Positions 8,039 through 17,193 of a DNA stretch of 64,000 nt are shown here, one piece after another. The notes beneath the pieces were generated by a model. That model had not been told where the DNA came from, did no database searches, and saw nothing but the letters and a program-made list of their open reading frames with translations. The stretch lies in contig NZ_FNRI01000005.1 of assembly GCF_900107675.1 (NCBI RefSeq), forward strand, positions 1 to 64,000, written 5' to 3'. Made by a program: the position numbers and the translations under genes. This DNA comes from Alistipes timonensis JC136. Lineage in GTDB: Bacteria; Bacteroidota; Bacteroidia; Bacteroidales; Rikenellaceae. Within the stretch, counting starts at the first letter, position 1. The number at the start of each line of letters is the position of its first letter.

Positions 8039-9793
8039 TTAGAAATTCAGTCCGTCTTTCCAGCCGGGATTCTGGGTGATGGCGCCCTGCGTCAGCACCC
8101 GGTCGTCGGTCGGAACGGGATAGAGATAGTCGCGTTCTTCGTTCCAGGTACGGACATAGTCGGTATGAACGATGATGTTGCCGCGGTCGCCCTCGCTGAA
8201 AAAGATCTCCTTGTTCAGTTCGTAAACCGTCGCCGCCGAGGTCGCAGGCTTCGATCCCGACCAGATGCACACGTCGTCCACGCCGTCGCCGTTCAGGTCG
8301 TAACTTCCCGTACCGGGGAAATAAAGCCCCTTAAAAGGTTTTTCGAAACGCTTACCCTCCTTCCAGCGCATGATGTCCCAATAGCGCAGGTTCTCCATCA
8401 GCAGTTCGACGGTGCGTTCGCGGCGGATTTCGAGAATCACACCCTTGTTGTCGCCCGTCACGTTGGCGTAGCCCGTCTCCGCAGAAGCCAGGTAGGGATC
8501 GGGATGGGCGTTGGCCTCCGCGAGCGAGAGGTCAGCGACACCGGCCCGCTCGCGCAGCGGGTTGATCGACAGTTCGATGTCGTCCTGGGTCAGCGTTCCC
8601 AGCTCGGCTTTCGCCTCGGCATAGTTGAGAAGCACCTCGGCAGCGCGGAACAACGGCAGATCGTTCGTCGAAGCGTTGTACGAATCGTACTTGGCCGACT
8701 GCAGGTATTTCACCAACTGGTAGCCGGTCATCGTCGCAGCGAGGTTCGGGGCCGATTCGGCCGTGTCGTCGACACGCTTGTAACCGGGCGTGCGGACCGT
8801 CTGGGCGAAGCGGCCGTCGCGGTTCCGGCTCTCGTCGGGCAACTGCATCGTCTCCCAGCCGGGCTGCGAGGTGAAGGGCGTACCGTCTTTCATCAGATAC
8901 ATATTGGCAATGTTCTTCAACAGCCCCGGACGCCCCATCGTGATACTGGTGAGGTAACCGTTCACGTCGTGTTTCAGGCCGATGGCCGTGTTGTACGCCC
9001 GGGCGAGGACGATTTCCGTGTCGATCGCTTTGAGCGACGAGAAAAGATTCAGATAAGGCGTGCTCCCGGTCGTGTAGATCCCGTAACCGCTCTCGTCGAT
9101 GAAACGTTTCGAAGCCGTCGCGCAAGCCGTGAGATAGGACTCGTAACCGGTCAATCCGTGATACTTGCGGAAGGTCCCCTCGAACAGGCAGGCCCGGCTT
9201 TTGAGGGCCAGCGCGGTCCAGCGGGTCACACGGTAAAGATCCTTTTCGGCAGGCAGGTGCAGGATGGCAAAGTCGAGGTCCTCGATCACCTTCTGCATCA
9301 CCAGTTCCCGCGGATCGCGGCCCTTCTCGAAGAGCAACGGGTCGCTGGCGTCGATCGGACGGTCCACCCAGGGCACGTCGCCGTAATATTTCACCTTCTC
9401 GAAATAGAACCAGGCCCGGAAGAAACGCGCCAGACCTTCGTATTCGAGCCGCACGTGCTCGTCCGGGCAGTTCGAGGAGTGTTGCAGGAAAAAGTTGATG
9501 TCGCGCAGTTTCTCCCACTTCCAGGTATTCGCCGTAGCGGGAACGGTGCGGTTGCCCAGCACCTCGCTCGTAAGCGTGGTCTTGGCGATGATGTCGGCCG
9601 TTTCGCCGTAGATCGTCCCGGCGGAGGGGAACATCGTGTAGAAATCGTTGGTGTAGAGCTGACACTCTTCCTCCGTGCGGAAGAAGTTATCGGGTGTGAG
9701 CCGGTCTTTCGGGAAACGGTCGAGCGCATCCTCGCAACCGCAGAAGCCGCACGCCGCAACACCGGAAAAGATATAAAGAATGATTTTTTTCAT
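8039..9793 (-). CDS. SusD/RagB-family nutrient-binding lipoprotein
   Basis: A 584-residue outer-membrane lipoprotein that acts as the lid on the partner SusC channel. The signal peptide ends at Cys20 (GFCGC, then EDALDRFPKD). The LDRFPKDRLTPDNFF start and the C-terminal block with RERTVELLMENLRYWDIMRW are hallmarks of the RagB/SusD family, and TPR-type helices fill the N-terminal half. The gap to susC is 13 bases, the normal tight pairing. The ligand is not predictable from sequence; the nuclease-like, BACON and GH3 products downstream define its context. Confidence 0.95.
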   Translation of the reverse strand: MKKIILYIFSGVAACGFCGCEDALDRFPKDRLTPDNFFRTEEECQLYTNDFYTMFPSAGTIYGETADIIAKTTLTSEVLGNRTVPATANTWKWEKLRDINFFLQHSSNCPDEHVRLEYEGLARFFRAWFYFEKVKYYGDVPWVDRPIDASDPLLFEKGRDPRELVMQKVIEDLDFAILHLPAEKDLYRVTRWTALALKSRACLFEGTFRKYHGLTGYESYLTACATASKRFIDESGYGIYTTGSTPYLNLFSSLKAIDTEIVLARAYNTAIGLKHDVNGYLTSITMGRPGLLKNIANMYLMKDGTPFTSQPGWETMQLPDESRNRDGRFAQTVRTPGYKRVDDTAESAPNLAATMTGYQLVKYLQSAKYDSYNASTNDLPLFRAAEVLLNYAEAKAELGTLTQDDIELSINPLRERAGVADLSLAEANAHPDPYLASAETGYANVTGDNKGVILEIRRERTVELLMENLRYWDIMRWKEGKRFEKPFKGLYFPGTGSYDLNGDGVDDVCIWSGSKPATSAATVYELNKEIFFSEGDRGNIIVHTDYVRTWNEERDYLYPVPTDDRVLTQGAITQNPGWKDGLNF

Positions 9794-9806
9794 AACGGCA
9801 GTCGCA

Positions 9807-12800
9807 TTAGAAAGTTAAGTTCAGACCCACGGAGTAGGTTTTGCACCAGGGATAGACATTCGACTTCTTGTCCGAATCGGCGGCCGCCTGCTCGGGATCG
9901 AGGAAATCGCTCTCCAACGCCGACCATGTGGCGAGATTCTCACCGCTGAAATAGATGCGGCACTCTTTGATGCCGACCTTCGAAGTCAGCCGCCGGGGAA
10001 TCGTGTAGCCGATCGTGAGGTTTTTCAGACGGCAGTAGGCCAGATTTTGCAAGTAACGGTCGTTGGTGTAGTAGGCCGTGCCCTGCGTCGAATTGAGCGA
10101 CGTGTAGGCGCGGGCACGCGGGAAATAGGCGTCGGGGTTCTCCTCGCTCCACACCCGGCTCATGAAATTCTTTGGAATGAAAGTCGCATAGGGACGGCAG
10201 TAAGGACCCCAGAAGCGCAGGTTGTCCGCTCCGGGATACCAGTCCAGCCGGCCGATGCCCTGCATGAACACCGACACGTCGAATCCGTACCACGAGAAGT
10301 TCAGCGTCGCTCCGTACTGGTAACGCGGCGACGAGTTGCCGATCACGCGGCGGTCGCCCGGGTCCTCCAGCGTGCCTTTGCCGCCGTTGACGATGTTGTC
10401 GCCGTTCAGGTCGAGGTATTTGATGTCGCCCGCACGAACGCCCTTGCCGTAGGCTCCCGTCGCCGAATAGTAGCCCGCGGCGACGGTCGAAAGATCGACT
10501 TTCGAAGCGTATTCGGCAGCCTCTTCGTCGGTGCGGAACAGCCCGTCGACCTTATAGCCCCAAATCTCGCCGTACTTCTTGCCCACATAGGGATCGCCGA
10601 TCAGCCCCGAAGGATTGTCGCACTTGGTGTACTTGGCCGTATAGTCCGAGAACGATCCCGTAATGCCGTAGCTGAAAGTGCTTCCCGCCAGTTCGAACGA
10701 GTCGCGCCAGCCGAGCACCAGTTCGTAGCCCTTCGTGCGGAGGTTGTTCGAGTTGACCTGCGGTTCGCCCGCTCCGTAGATCGACGGCAGCGACTTGCCC
10801 TTGCCCAGAATGCCCTTCGTGTCGCGGATGTAGAAATCGGCCGTCAGCGACAGGCGGTTGCTGAACATATTGAGGTCGAGTCCGAGGTTTTTCGACACAA
10901 CCTTCTCCCAGGTCTGGTTGCCCGACACGGGATCGCTCACCGTGGCATGCTGTCCGAGCGTCGTCCCGTCGAACGAGTAGTCGCTCATCGAGCCTTTGGT
11001 CGTGACGGTCTGGATGAAATCGTAGTAGCCGATCTGCTGGTTGCCCAGCGAACCGTAGGAAAGACGGATTTTCAGATTGTCCACCGCCTTGCGCAACGGC
11101 TCGAAGAAAGGCTCCTCGCTGATGCGGTAAGCCGCAGAGAACGAGGGGAAGAAGCCGTAACGCTTGCCGCGCGGGAAGCGCGAGGTGCCGTCGTAGCGGC
11201 CGTTGACCTCGAAGAGATACTTGCCCCTGTAATCGTAGGCCGCCCGGTAGAAGAGGCCCATGATGGCGTATTCGTTGCGGCCTCCGTTGAGCGTGAAGTT
11301 GGTGGTGCCCTTGGCCAGGTTGAAGTCCGAGAGGTCCTCCGACAGCAGGCCGTCGTTGGCCGCCGTCAGATCGCGGAAATACTTGGCCTCATAGTTGTAA
11401 CCGGCGATCAGCGTCAGGTTGTGTTTCTCGGCGAAGGTCCGGTTGTAGGTTCCGTAAACGTCGGCCACATAATAGTTCTGATCCCAGACGACCTCCTTGT
11501 ATTTATTGGGGAAACTGCCTTCGGGTTCGGTCATCACCTCGCCCGGATACTGCGAATACTGGACGTTGACGCTGCGGTAGTCGTTGTGCAGGTAGCCCTG
11601 CGTGTAGCTGAAATCGGCCTTGACGTTGAAATCCCGGTGCAGCTTGAACGTGGCCTCGAACGTTGTGGTGATCTCCTGGGTCTTCTTGTTGCCGAAGCTC
11701 TTGCCCTTCTGCATCATGGCGTTGTATCCGTCCATCACGTAGTGGGTCGAGGACTGCGTCATCGAAGTATGCGACACGGCCGTTCCGTCGGGATTCACCG
11801 GCACGAACGACGCCAGCGCATGCAGCGTGGGCTTGCGGAAATTGTTGTACTCGTCCTCGTATCCGTAATACCTGTAATTCGACTGGAAGAATTTGGTGTT
11901 GCTGGCGATGGTCAGCCACGGCTTGATCTCGGCCTGCAGTTTCACGCGGAAATTGTAAGACTTGAACATGTCAGGTTCGAGCCGGTTGACGCCCTTTTGC
12001 TGGTAGTAACGTCCGCTGACCATGTAGGACAGCGCCTTGGAACCGCCCTTGATGTTGATGTTGTGGTCCCACGTCGGGCGGCTGTCGTCGTAGAGATAGT
12101 TATACCAGTCGAAATTGGCCAGGTAGACATACTGCTGACGGCCGTTGCGGTTGTCGGTGACGACCCACGGACGCGCCGGGTTCTCGGTCTTGTCGTTGCG
12201 CCGCTCCCAGAGCGCCTTGTAATCGGCCTCGGTGTAGGAGGTGTAGGGCGTGTTCTGGGTCGCCATCATGAAGAAGTCGGCGATCTTGGCCGAGTAGTAG
12301 CCGCGGGTTTCGTAATCGGTCGAGGTCGTGGGACTGGACACGGAGAAATAACCGTTGTACGACACCTCGGCCTTTTCGTTATACCGCCCGCTCTTGGTCG
12401 TGATCAGAATGACGCCGAACGCGCCGCGGGCACCGTAGATCGCGGCCGAGGAGGCGTCTTTCAGCACCGTGATCGACTCGATGTCGTTCGAGTTGATACG
12501 GTCGGGATAGGTTTCCACACCGTCGATCAGAATCAGCGGACTGCCTCCGTTGGGCGAAGTCGTACCGCGGATGTTGTACGACGCGCCGGCTCCGGGCTGC
12601 CCCGAGGAGAGAGTTACGTTGAGGTTGGGAATCACACCCTGCAAGGCGCGGCCCACGTTCGACACGGGACGGTCTTTCAGCTCTTTCTGCGACACCGTGG
12701 CGACGGCTCCGGTCAGGTTGGCTTTCTTCTGCACGCCGTAACCGACCACCACCACTTCGTCGATGCTCTGCTGGGCGGAGGTCAGGACCACGTCGAAAAA

Positions 12801-13373
12801 GGTCCGGGCGCCGACCGCCGCCTTGTAGGTGTCGAACCCGATGAACGACACTTCGAGCGCGGCCTTGTCCGAAAGGCTGAACGAGTCGAAAGCGAAGGCT
12901 CCGTTCGACCCGGAGGAGGTGCCCCGGACCGCTTCGCCGTCTTTGAGCAGGACGGTGGCACCTACGACGGGATTACCGGAAGCGTCCGCGACCTTGCCCG
13001 AAATTTTGCGGGGGGGGGAAACTTGCGCACCGCGCCGCGGCGTCAGGATCACCTTGTTCCGCTCGACGTTCACAAGAACGTCGGGAATACATTTCAACAC
13101 GATCCGCTCGATGGGCCAGGCCTCCGCATCGACGGAAACGACACGGGTCAGGTCGATGTCGGCGTTGTTATACGCAAACGAGTACTTCCCCTGCGCCTCG
13201 ATCTGCCGCAGCAGTTCGGCGACAGTGACATTTTTCAGATGAATCGTCACGGGCGGGTTGGCGGCGGAAACACCCCCGACGGACACAAACAGAAAAATGA
13301 ATAAGGACATGATTTTTACAGGCAATCGCCGCTTGTGCGGGGCGCTGCCATCGGATTGTCCAAAAAATTTCAT
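9807..13373 (-). CDS. SusC/RagA TonB-dependent outer-membrane transporter with STN domain
   Basis: An 1188-residue TonB-dependent importer. After a signal peptide (hydrophobic core MSLFIFLFVSVGG) comes a secretin/TonB N-terminal domain (about 46-97; VAELLRQIEAQGKYSF). That domain is found in SusC proteins that signal to a FecR-type anti-sigma factor, and a FecR/ECF pair lies just upstream. Next are the carboxypeptidase-regulatory-like domain (about 128-205), the TonB box DEVVVVGYG, the plug, and a barrel ending in the outer-membrane signature GLNLTF. Paired with susD 13 bases downstream. One oddity is a run of nine C (coding strand; 13010-13018) between the STN and regulatory-like domains, in frame here. 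The start could also be at an internal Met near 13310. Confidence 0.96.
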   Translation of the reverse strand: MKFFGQSDGSAPHKRRLPVKIMSLFIFLFVSVGGVSAANPPVTIHLKNVTVAELLRQIEAQGKYSFAYNNADIDLTRVVSVDAEAWPIERIVLKCIPDVLVNVERNKVILTPRRGAQVSPPRKISGKVADASGNPVVGATVLLKDGEAVRGTSSGSNGAFAFDSFSLSDKAALEVSFIGFDTYKAAVGARTFFDVVLTSAQQSIDEVVVVGYGVQKKANLTGAVATVSQKELKDRPVSNVGRALQGVIPNLNVTLSSGQPGAGASYNIRGTTSPNGGSPLILIDGVETYPDRINSNDIESITVLKDASSAAIYGARGAFGVILITTKSGRYNEKAEVSYNGYFSVSSPTTSTDYETRGYYSAKIADFFMMATQNTPYTSYTEADYKALWERRNDKTENPARPWVVTDNRNGRQQYVYLANFDWYNYLYDDSRPTWDHNINIKGGSKALSYMVSGRYYQQKGVNRLEPDMFKSYNFRVKLQAEIKPWLTIASNTKFFQSNYRYYGYEDEYNNFRKPTLHALASFVPVNPDGTAVSHTSMTQSSTHYVMDGYNAMMQKGKSFGNKKTQEITTTFEATFKLHRDFNVKADFSYTQGYLHNDYRSVNVQYSQYPGEVMTEPEGSFPNKYKEVVWDQNYYVADVYGTYNRTFAEKHNLTLIAGYNYEAKYFRDLTAANDGLLSEDLSDFNLAKGTTNFTLNGGRNEYAIMGLFYRAAYDYRGKYLFEVNGRYDGTSRFPRGKRYGFFPSFSAAYRISEEPFFEPLRKAVDNLKIRLSYGSLGNQQIGYYDFIQTVTTKGSMSDYSFDGTTLGQHATVSDPVSGNQTWEKVVSKNLGLDLNMFSNRLSLTADFYIRDTKGILGKGKSLPSIYGAGEPQVNSNNLRTKGYELVLGWRDSFELAGSTFSYGITGSFSDYTAKYTKCDNPSGLIGDPYVGKKYGEIWGYKVDGLFRTDEEAAEYASKVDLSTVAAGYYSATGAYGKGVRAGDIKYLDLNGDNIVNGGKGTLEDPGDRRVIGNSSPRYQYGATLNFSWYGFDVSVFMQGIGRLDWYPGADNLRFWGPYCRPYATFIPKNFMSRVWSEENPDAYFPRARAYTSLNSTQGTAYYTNDRYLQNLAYCRLKNLTIGYTIPRRLTSKVGIKECRIYFSGENLATWSALESDFLDPEQAAADSDKKSNVYPWCKTYSVGLNLTF

Positions 13374-13532
13374 AGTTTTGTAACGATTTAAAGTTCATCA
13401 TTCGTAGTATTATCTACGATAAGGTCTAATTTTAAGTCATGGGGCGGGTGGTAGGAACATCCGTCCCAATTTTTTCAAGTTCGTCAGCTCGTCATAGGCA
13501 AATGGTTTTCAGGGTTTGAGTTCGGGATTGCG

Positions 13533-14516
13533 TCATTCCGGGGCGAGAAAAACCGTCCCTCCGCGGATGTCGTAGCGTATCGGGGCGATCCGCGAGATCA
13601 GGCGCATCGCCTCCTCCAACGATTCGTATTCGATATGGAAAGAGAGTTTCGCCGAAAGGTCGATGTTCCCTTCGGAATGGAAATGCACGCCGTACCAACG
13701 TTCCAGATTGACCAGGATGGCCGAGAGCGATTTGTTGGTGAAGACCAGACGACGGGCCGTCCAACTGCAATAATCGCCGGCGGAGACCTCGGAAACCGCA
13801 ATCCGGCCGGTCTGCGCATCGAACAAGATCCGTTCGTCGGGCCGCAGCAGGATCGGACTTTTACGGTCCGGGGTCAGGACCCGGACGCTGCCCGATTGAA
13901 GGATCGTTTCGGCATAGCGGGTACCGGCCCGGTGACGGGCGTCGAACTCCGTACCGAGAACCTCGACCTGCATGACCTCCATATCGACGACGAAGGGATG
14001 GGAGGCATCGTGCCTGACCTGAAAAAAGGCTTCGCCGTCGAGCCGGACCCGACGGGTCGCGGCATCGAATGTTTCGGGATAGCTCAGACGACTGTCACCG
14101 TTGAGCCAGACCCGCGTCCCGTCGGGAAGCGTGAACTCGCCCTTGCTGCCTTGGGCCGTGACCAGACACACCGAAGGGGTGCGTTCGTACCGCGAACGCA
14201 GGAACAGGTATTCCCCGCAGACGACGAGCGCCAGCAGGGCCGCAGCGGCCGCAAACCGCCGCAGGGATATGAACCGGCTCTTCTTTCCGGCCCGGTCCAG
14301 CATGTCGATCCGGCGGTGTATGTCGGGGAGTTTATGGCGGTAATCGCTTTCCGCAGGCCGGGCGAGCAATTCCTTCCAGGCCTGAAAAAGCGCCGCATCC
14401 TTCGTTTCCCGGTCGGCCGGGGCGGTCATCCACCGTCGGAAACGGCGCTGAATTTCCTCCGGCATGTCGCGGTGCAGGAAATCGCGGACGAGTCTGTTGA
14501 TTTTGTCGGTCTTCAT
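13533..14516 (-). CDS. FecR-family anti-sigma factor
   Basis: A 327-residue inner-membrane anti-sigma factor. A cytoplasmic N-terminal part (about 1-86) precedes one transmembrane helix (about 87-106, AAAALLALVVCGEYLFL). The periplasmic FecR domain follows, with SKGEFTLPDGTRVWLNGDSRLSYP and VRLDGEAFFQV. The C-terminal part (LSAILVNLERWYGVHF) is the DUF4974 domain that contacts the STN domain of the cognate SusC. It lies 69 bases after the sigma gene and 159 bases before susC on the same strand, so the transporter reports substrate through it to the sigma factor. Confidence 0.94.
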   Translation of the reverse strand: MKTDKINRLVRDFLHRDMPEEIQRRFRRWMTAPADRETKDAALFQAWKELLARPAESDYRHKLPDIHRRIDMLDRAGKKSRFISLRRFAAAAALLALVVCGEYLFLRSRYERTPSVCLVTAQGSKGEFTLPDGTRVWLNGDSRLSYPETFDAATRRVRLDGEAFFQVRHDASHPFVVDMEVMQVEVLGTEFDARHRAGTRYAETILQSGSVRVLTPDRKSPILLRPDERILFDAQTGRIAVSEVSAGDYCSWTARRLVFTNKSLSAILVNLERWYGVHFHSEGNIDLSAKLSFHIEYESLEEAMRLISRIAPIRYDIRGGTVFLAPE

Positions 14517-14585
14517 CGTTTGGGGTGCTGTTCATAATATAGAACGGCGAAAGAACGGCGAACCCCCAGCCGGAAAGAACGATTT

Positions 14586-15137
14586 TCAGAAAAAGAGCGT
14601 GATCGAGACGAGCAGGCGCCGCAGTTGGCCGAGTGCGGCGGTCATGTGGTTCTCCACGGTCTTGACGCTGATCCGGAGCTGTTCGGCGATCTCCCGGTTC
14701 GAAAGGCCCTCGTAACGGCTCATCCGGAAGATACGCCGCCGCTGATCGGGCATCTTGTCCACGGCAATGGAGATCAGCAGCGCCAAATCGTTCGTCTCTA
14801 CCTGGCTGTCGAGCGTATCGTCGTGAAAATAGCGGACGGAGGACAACTGGGCCGATTCGTATTTCTCATGCACCAGCGAACGGCTGTAAATGTCGAAAAT
14901 AGCGTTTTTCGTCATCGTAAAGAGGTAATTGGAAAAACGGGTCATCTGCGCGATCTCCTCTTTGCGTTCCCAGACTTTCAGCATGATGGACTGCATGACA
15001 TCCTCCGCCTCCGTCCGGTTCTTCAACATCCAGAACGCCAGTTCCTCGACTTTCGGAGCATAATGCAGATAGAGTGCATCGAACGCCTCCCGGTCCCCCT
15101 GCGCCAGCCGATCCAATATTTCCCGCTCCTGCTCCAC
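14586..15137 (-). CDS. ECF RNA polymerase sigma factor (sigma-70 family, FecI-like)
   Basis: A 183-residue ECF sigma factor with only regions 2 and 4. Region 2 is about residues 17-80 (FDALYLHYAPKVEELA, AEDVMQSIMLKVWERK). Region 4 is about 125-180, with the helix-turn-helix NREIAEQLRISVKTVENHM. The start is GTG at 15135-15137, directly preceded in frame by TGA, and no other start lies near the N-terminus. A Bacteroidetes promoter sits 17-48 bases upstream, so the leader is very short. With the FecR protein next to it and susC beyond, it should switch on the Sus operon when substrate is sensed. Confidence 0.94.
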   Translation of the reverse strand: MEQEREILDRLAQGDREAFDALYLHYAPKVEELAFWMLKNRTEAEDVMQSIMLKVWERKEEIAQMTRFSNYLFTMTKNAIFDIYSRSLVHEKYESAQLSSVRYFHDDTLDSQVETNDLALLISIAVDKMPDQRRRIFRMSRYEGLSNREIAEQLRISVKTVENHMTAALGQLRRLLVSITLFF

Positions 15138-15153
15138 TCAGAAAATGTTTTTA

Positions 15154-15185
15154 CAAAAATACGAAATTATTTGACTTATATGCAA
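15154..15185 (-). promoter_or_regulatory. Promoter of the ECF sigma gene
   Basis: On the minus strand TATTTTTG (15154-15161) matches TAnnTTTG exactly. TTG (15183-15185) lies 21 bases upstream as the -33 element. The transcript would begin about ten bases before the GTG start. Confidence 0.6.
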
Positions 15186-15202
15186 GCGGGGAGGATAAAC
15201 TG

Positions 15203-15245
15203 AGAGGAGGGAAGCCGCCGATTAAATTCGGAACTCCCCTCCTCT
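15203..15245 (-). terminator. Hairpin downstream of the nqr operon
   Basis: A 9-bp perfect stem (15203-15211 with 15237-15245) with a 25-base loop, 42 bases beyond the nqrF stop on the minus strand. The U-run is weak. It separates the nqr operon from the ECF sigma promoter. Confidence 0.5.
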
Positions 15246-15286
15246 TCGTTCATACGCCTGCGGCGTTTTACGGATCGCTGCTCCCG

Positions 15287-16549
15287 CTACGACCCGAAGT
15301 TATCGTAGAGAATATTCTCCGGCGGTACGCCGAGGTCGTCGAGCATCTTCACCACCGAGGCAATCATCATCGGAGGTCCGCACATGAGGTAGATGCAGTC
15401 CTCGGGAGCCTGGTGGTTCTTCAGGTAGTTCTCATACAGCACATTGTGCACGAAGCCCGGCGTGTACGCCACCCCGGCGGCGTCCGCCTCGGGATCGGGA
15501 CGGTCCAGCGCCAGGTTGAATTTGAAGTTGGGAAAATCCTTCTCGATCTGGTGGAACTCGTCGAGGTAGGGAACCTCCTTCAGGGCGCGCGCGCCGTACC
15601 AGAACGACACGGGACGGTTGGTCTTTTCGGTTTTGAACAGATGCATCAGGTGGCTGCGCATCGGAGCCATACCCGCACCGCCGCCGATGAAGATCAACTC
15701 CTGCGTGTCGGGCAGGTTGTCGGGCAGGAAGAACTCGCCGTAAGGACCCGAGATCGTGATCTTGTCACCCGGCTTGCGCGAGAAAACATACGACGAGCAG
15801 ATACCCGGATTGACCTTCATGAAGCCGCCCGTAGCCTTGTCGAACGGAGGCGTGGCGATACGGATGTTGAGCATGATGATATTGCCCTCGGCCGGGTGGT
15901 TGGCCATCGAGTAGGCACGGAACGTCGGCTCGGGATTGGTCGTCACGAGGTCCCACATCTTGAACTTGTCCCAGTCGGCGCGGTACTTCTCGTCCACGTC
16001 CATGTCCGAGAATTTGATGGCGTCGTACTTCGGAATGTCGATCTGAATGTAGCCGCCGCTGCGGAACTTGAGGTTCTCGCCCTCGGGCAGCTTCACGACG
16101 AACTCTTTGAGGAAAGTCGAGATATTGCGGTTCGAGACCACCGTGCACTCCCACTTCTTGACGCCCAGGACGGCCTCGTCGACGTGGATTTTCATGTTCT
16201 CCTTCACTTTCACCTGACAGCCCAGACGCCAGTGGTCCTTGGCCATCTTGCGCGTGATGAAGCCCGTTTCGGTGGGCAGGATGTCGCCGCCGCCTTCGAG
16301 CACCTGGCATTTGCACATGCCGCACGAACCGCCGCCGCCGCAGGCCGAAGGCAGGAACACCTTGTTGTTGGCCAGCGTCGCGAGCAGCGTCGAGCCGCTC
16401 TCGGTCGTGATGACCTTCTCGCCGTCGTTGATGTCGATCGTCACGTCGCCCGAGGAGGTCAGTTTCGCCTTCGCATAGAGAAGCAGTGCGACCAGCACGA
16501 GCGTAATCACCAGAAAGGCTGCGATCGCAATTAAAATCGTTGTAGTCAT
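15287..16549 (-). CDS. nqrF: Na+-translocating NADH:quinone reductase subunit F
   Basis: A 420-residue electron-entry subunit of the Na+-NQR, which oxidises NADH and passes electrons inward. An N-terminal membrane helix (about 4-27) is followed by a 2Fe-2S ferredoxin domain with Cys70, Cys76, Cys79 and Cys111. The ferredoxin-reductase module follows, with the FAD motif RAYSMANHP and the NADH-binding GGGAGMAPMRSH. Length is normal for the family (about 408 aa). It is the last gene of the operon, 24 bases after nqrE. Confidence 0.98.
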   Translation of the reverse strand: MTTTILIAIAAFLVITLVLVALLLYAKAKLTSSGDVTIDINDGEKVITTESGSTLLATLANNKVFLPSACGGGGSCGMCKCQVLEGGGDILPTETGFITRKMAKDHWRLGCQVKVKENMKIHVDEAVLGVKKWECTVVSNRNISTFLKEFVVKLPEGENLKFRSGGYIQIDIPKYDAIKFSDMDVDEKYRADWDKFKMWDLVTTNPEPTFRAYSMANHPAEGNIIMLNIRIATPPFDKATGGFMKVNPGICSSYVFSRKPGDKITISGPYGEFFLPDNLPDTQELIFIGGGAGMAPMRSHLMHLFKTEKTNRPVSFWYGARALKEVPYLDEFHQIEKDFPNFKFNLALDRPDPEADAAGVAYTPGFVHNVLYENYLKNHQAPEDCIYLMCGPPMMIASVVKMLDDLGVPPENILYDNFGS

Positions 16550-16573
16550 TTTTTCAGAATCTCTTTTTAAAGG

Positions 16574-17182
16574 TTAGAACTGAATGCCCGAGAAGATCAT
16601 GAAACCGATACCCATCAGGCCGGTGATGATGAAAGCGATGCCGGGACCTTTCAGCGCTGCGGGAATATGCGAATAAGTCGTCTTCTCGCGGATGGCGGCC
16701 ATCATCACGATCGCCAGCCACCAGCCCAGTCCCGAACCCAGTCCGTAGACGATCGTCTGCCAGAGCGACGTGAGCTCCGCAGCGTCGACCTTCTGCTGCA
16801 TGAAGAGCGAGCCGCCCATGATGGCGCAGTTCACGGCGATCAGCGGCAGGAAGATACCCAGCTGGTTGTAAAGCGTCGGCGAGAACTTCTCGACGGCCAT
16901 CTCCACCAGCTGCACGAAAGCCGCGATGGTGGCGATGAAGACGATGAAGGTCAGGAAACTCAGGTCCACGCCCGCTACGAGCGCGTCGGCTTTGAGCACG
17001 TATTCATACAAAAGATAGTTCAGCGGCACGGTCATCACCATCACGAACGTAACGGCGGCACCGAGTCCGAGGGCCGTCTTCACGCTCTTCGACACGGCAA
17101 TGTAGGAACACATGCCGAAGAAGAAGGCGAAGACCATATTGTCGATAAAGATCGACCGGATAAAGATATTCAATGATTCCAT
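16574..17182 (-). CDS. nqrE: Na+-translocating NADH:quinone reductase subunit E
   Basis: A 202-residue membrane subunit with six predicted helices, homologous to NqrD. The start MESLNIFIRSIFIDNMVFAF and the FGMCSYIAVSKS segment are characteristic; the Cys in this segment belongs to the set that holds the intramembrane Fe-S centre between NqrD and NqrE. It lies between nqrD (11 bases) and nqrF (24 bases) in canonical order. Confidence 0.98.
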   Translation of the reverse strand: MESLNIFIRSIFIDNMVFAFFFGMCSYIAVSKSVKTALGLGAAVTFVMVMTVPLNYLLYEYVLKADALVAGVDLSFLTFIVFIATIAAFVQLVEMAVEKFSPTLYNQLGIFLPLIAVNCAIMGGSLFMQQKVDAAELTSLWQTIVYGLGSGLGWWLAIVMMAAIREKTTYSHIPAALKGPGIAFIITGLMGIGFMIFSGIQF

Positions 17183-17193
17183 ACGTTATCCTC

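Noticed and set aside
13441..13472. Hairpin with T-run on the plus strand between fecR and susC
   Set aside because: The T-run is on the strand opposite to the genes, the stem has a wobble, and no plus-strand transcript is expected to end there.
14541..14561. Tandem repeat of AGAACGGCGA between sigma and fecR genes
   Set aside because: Only two 10-base copies. This could be chance, and no regulator is implied.
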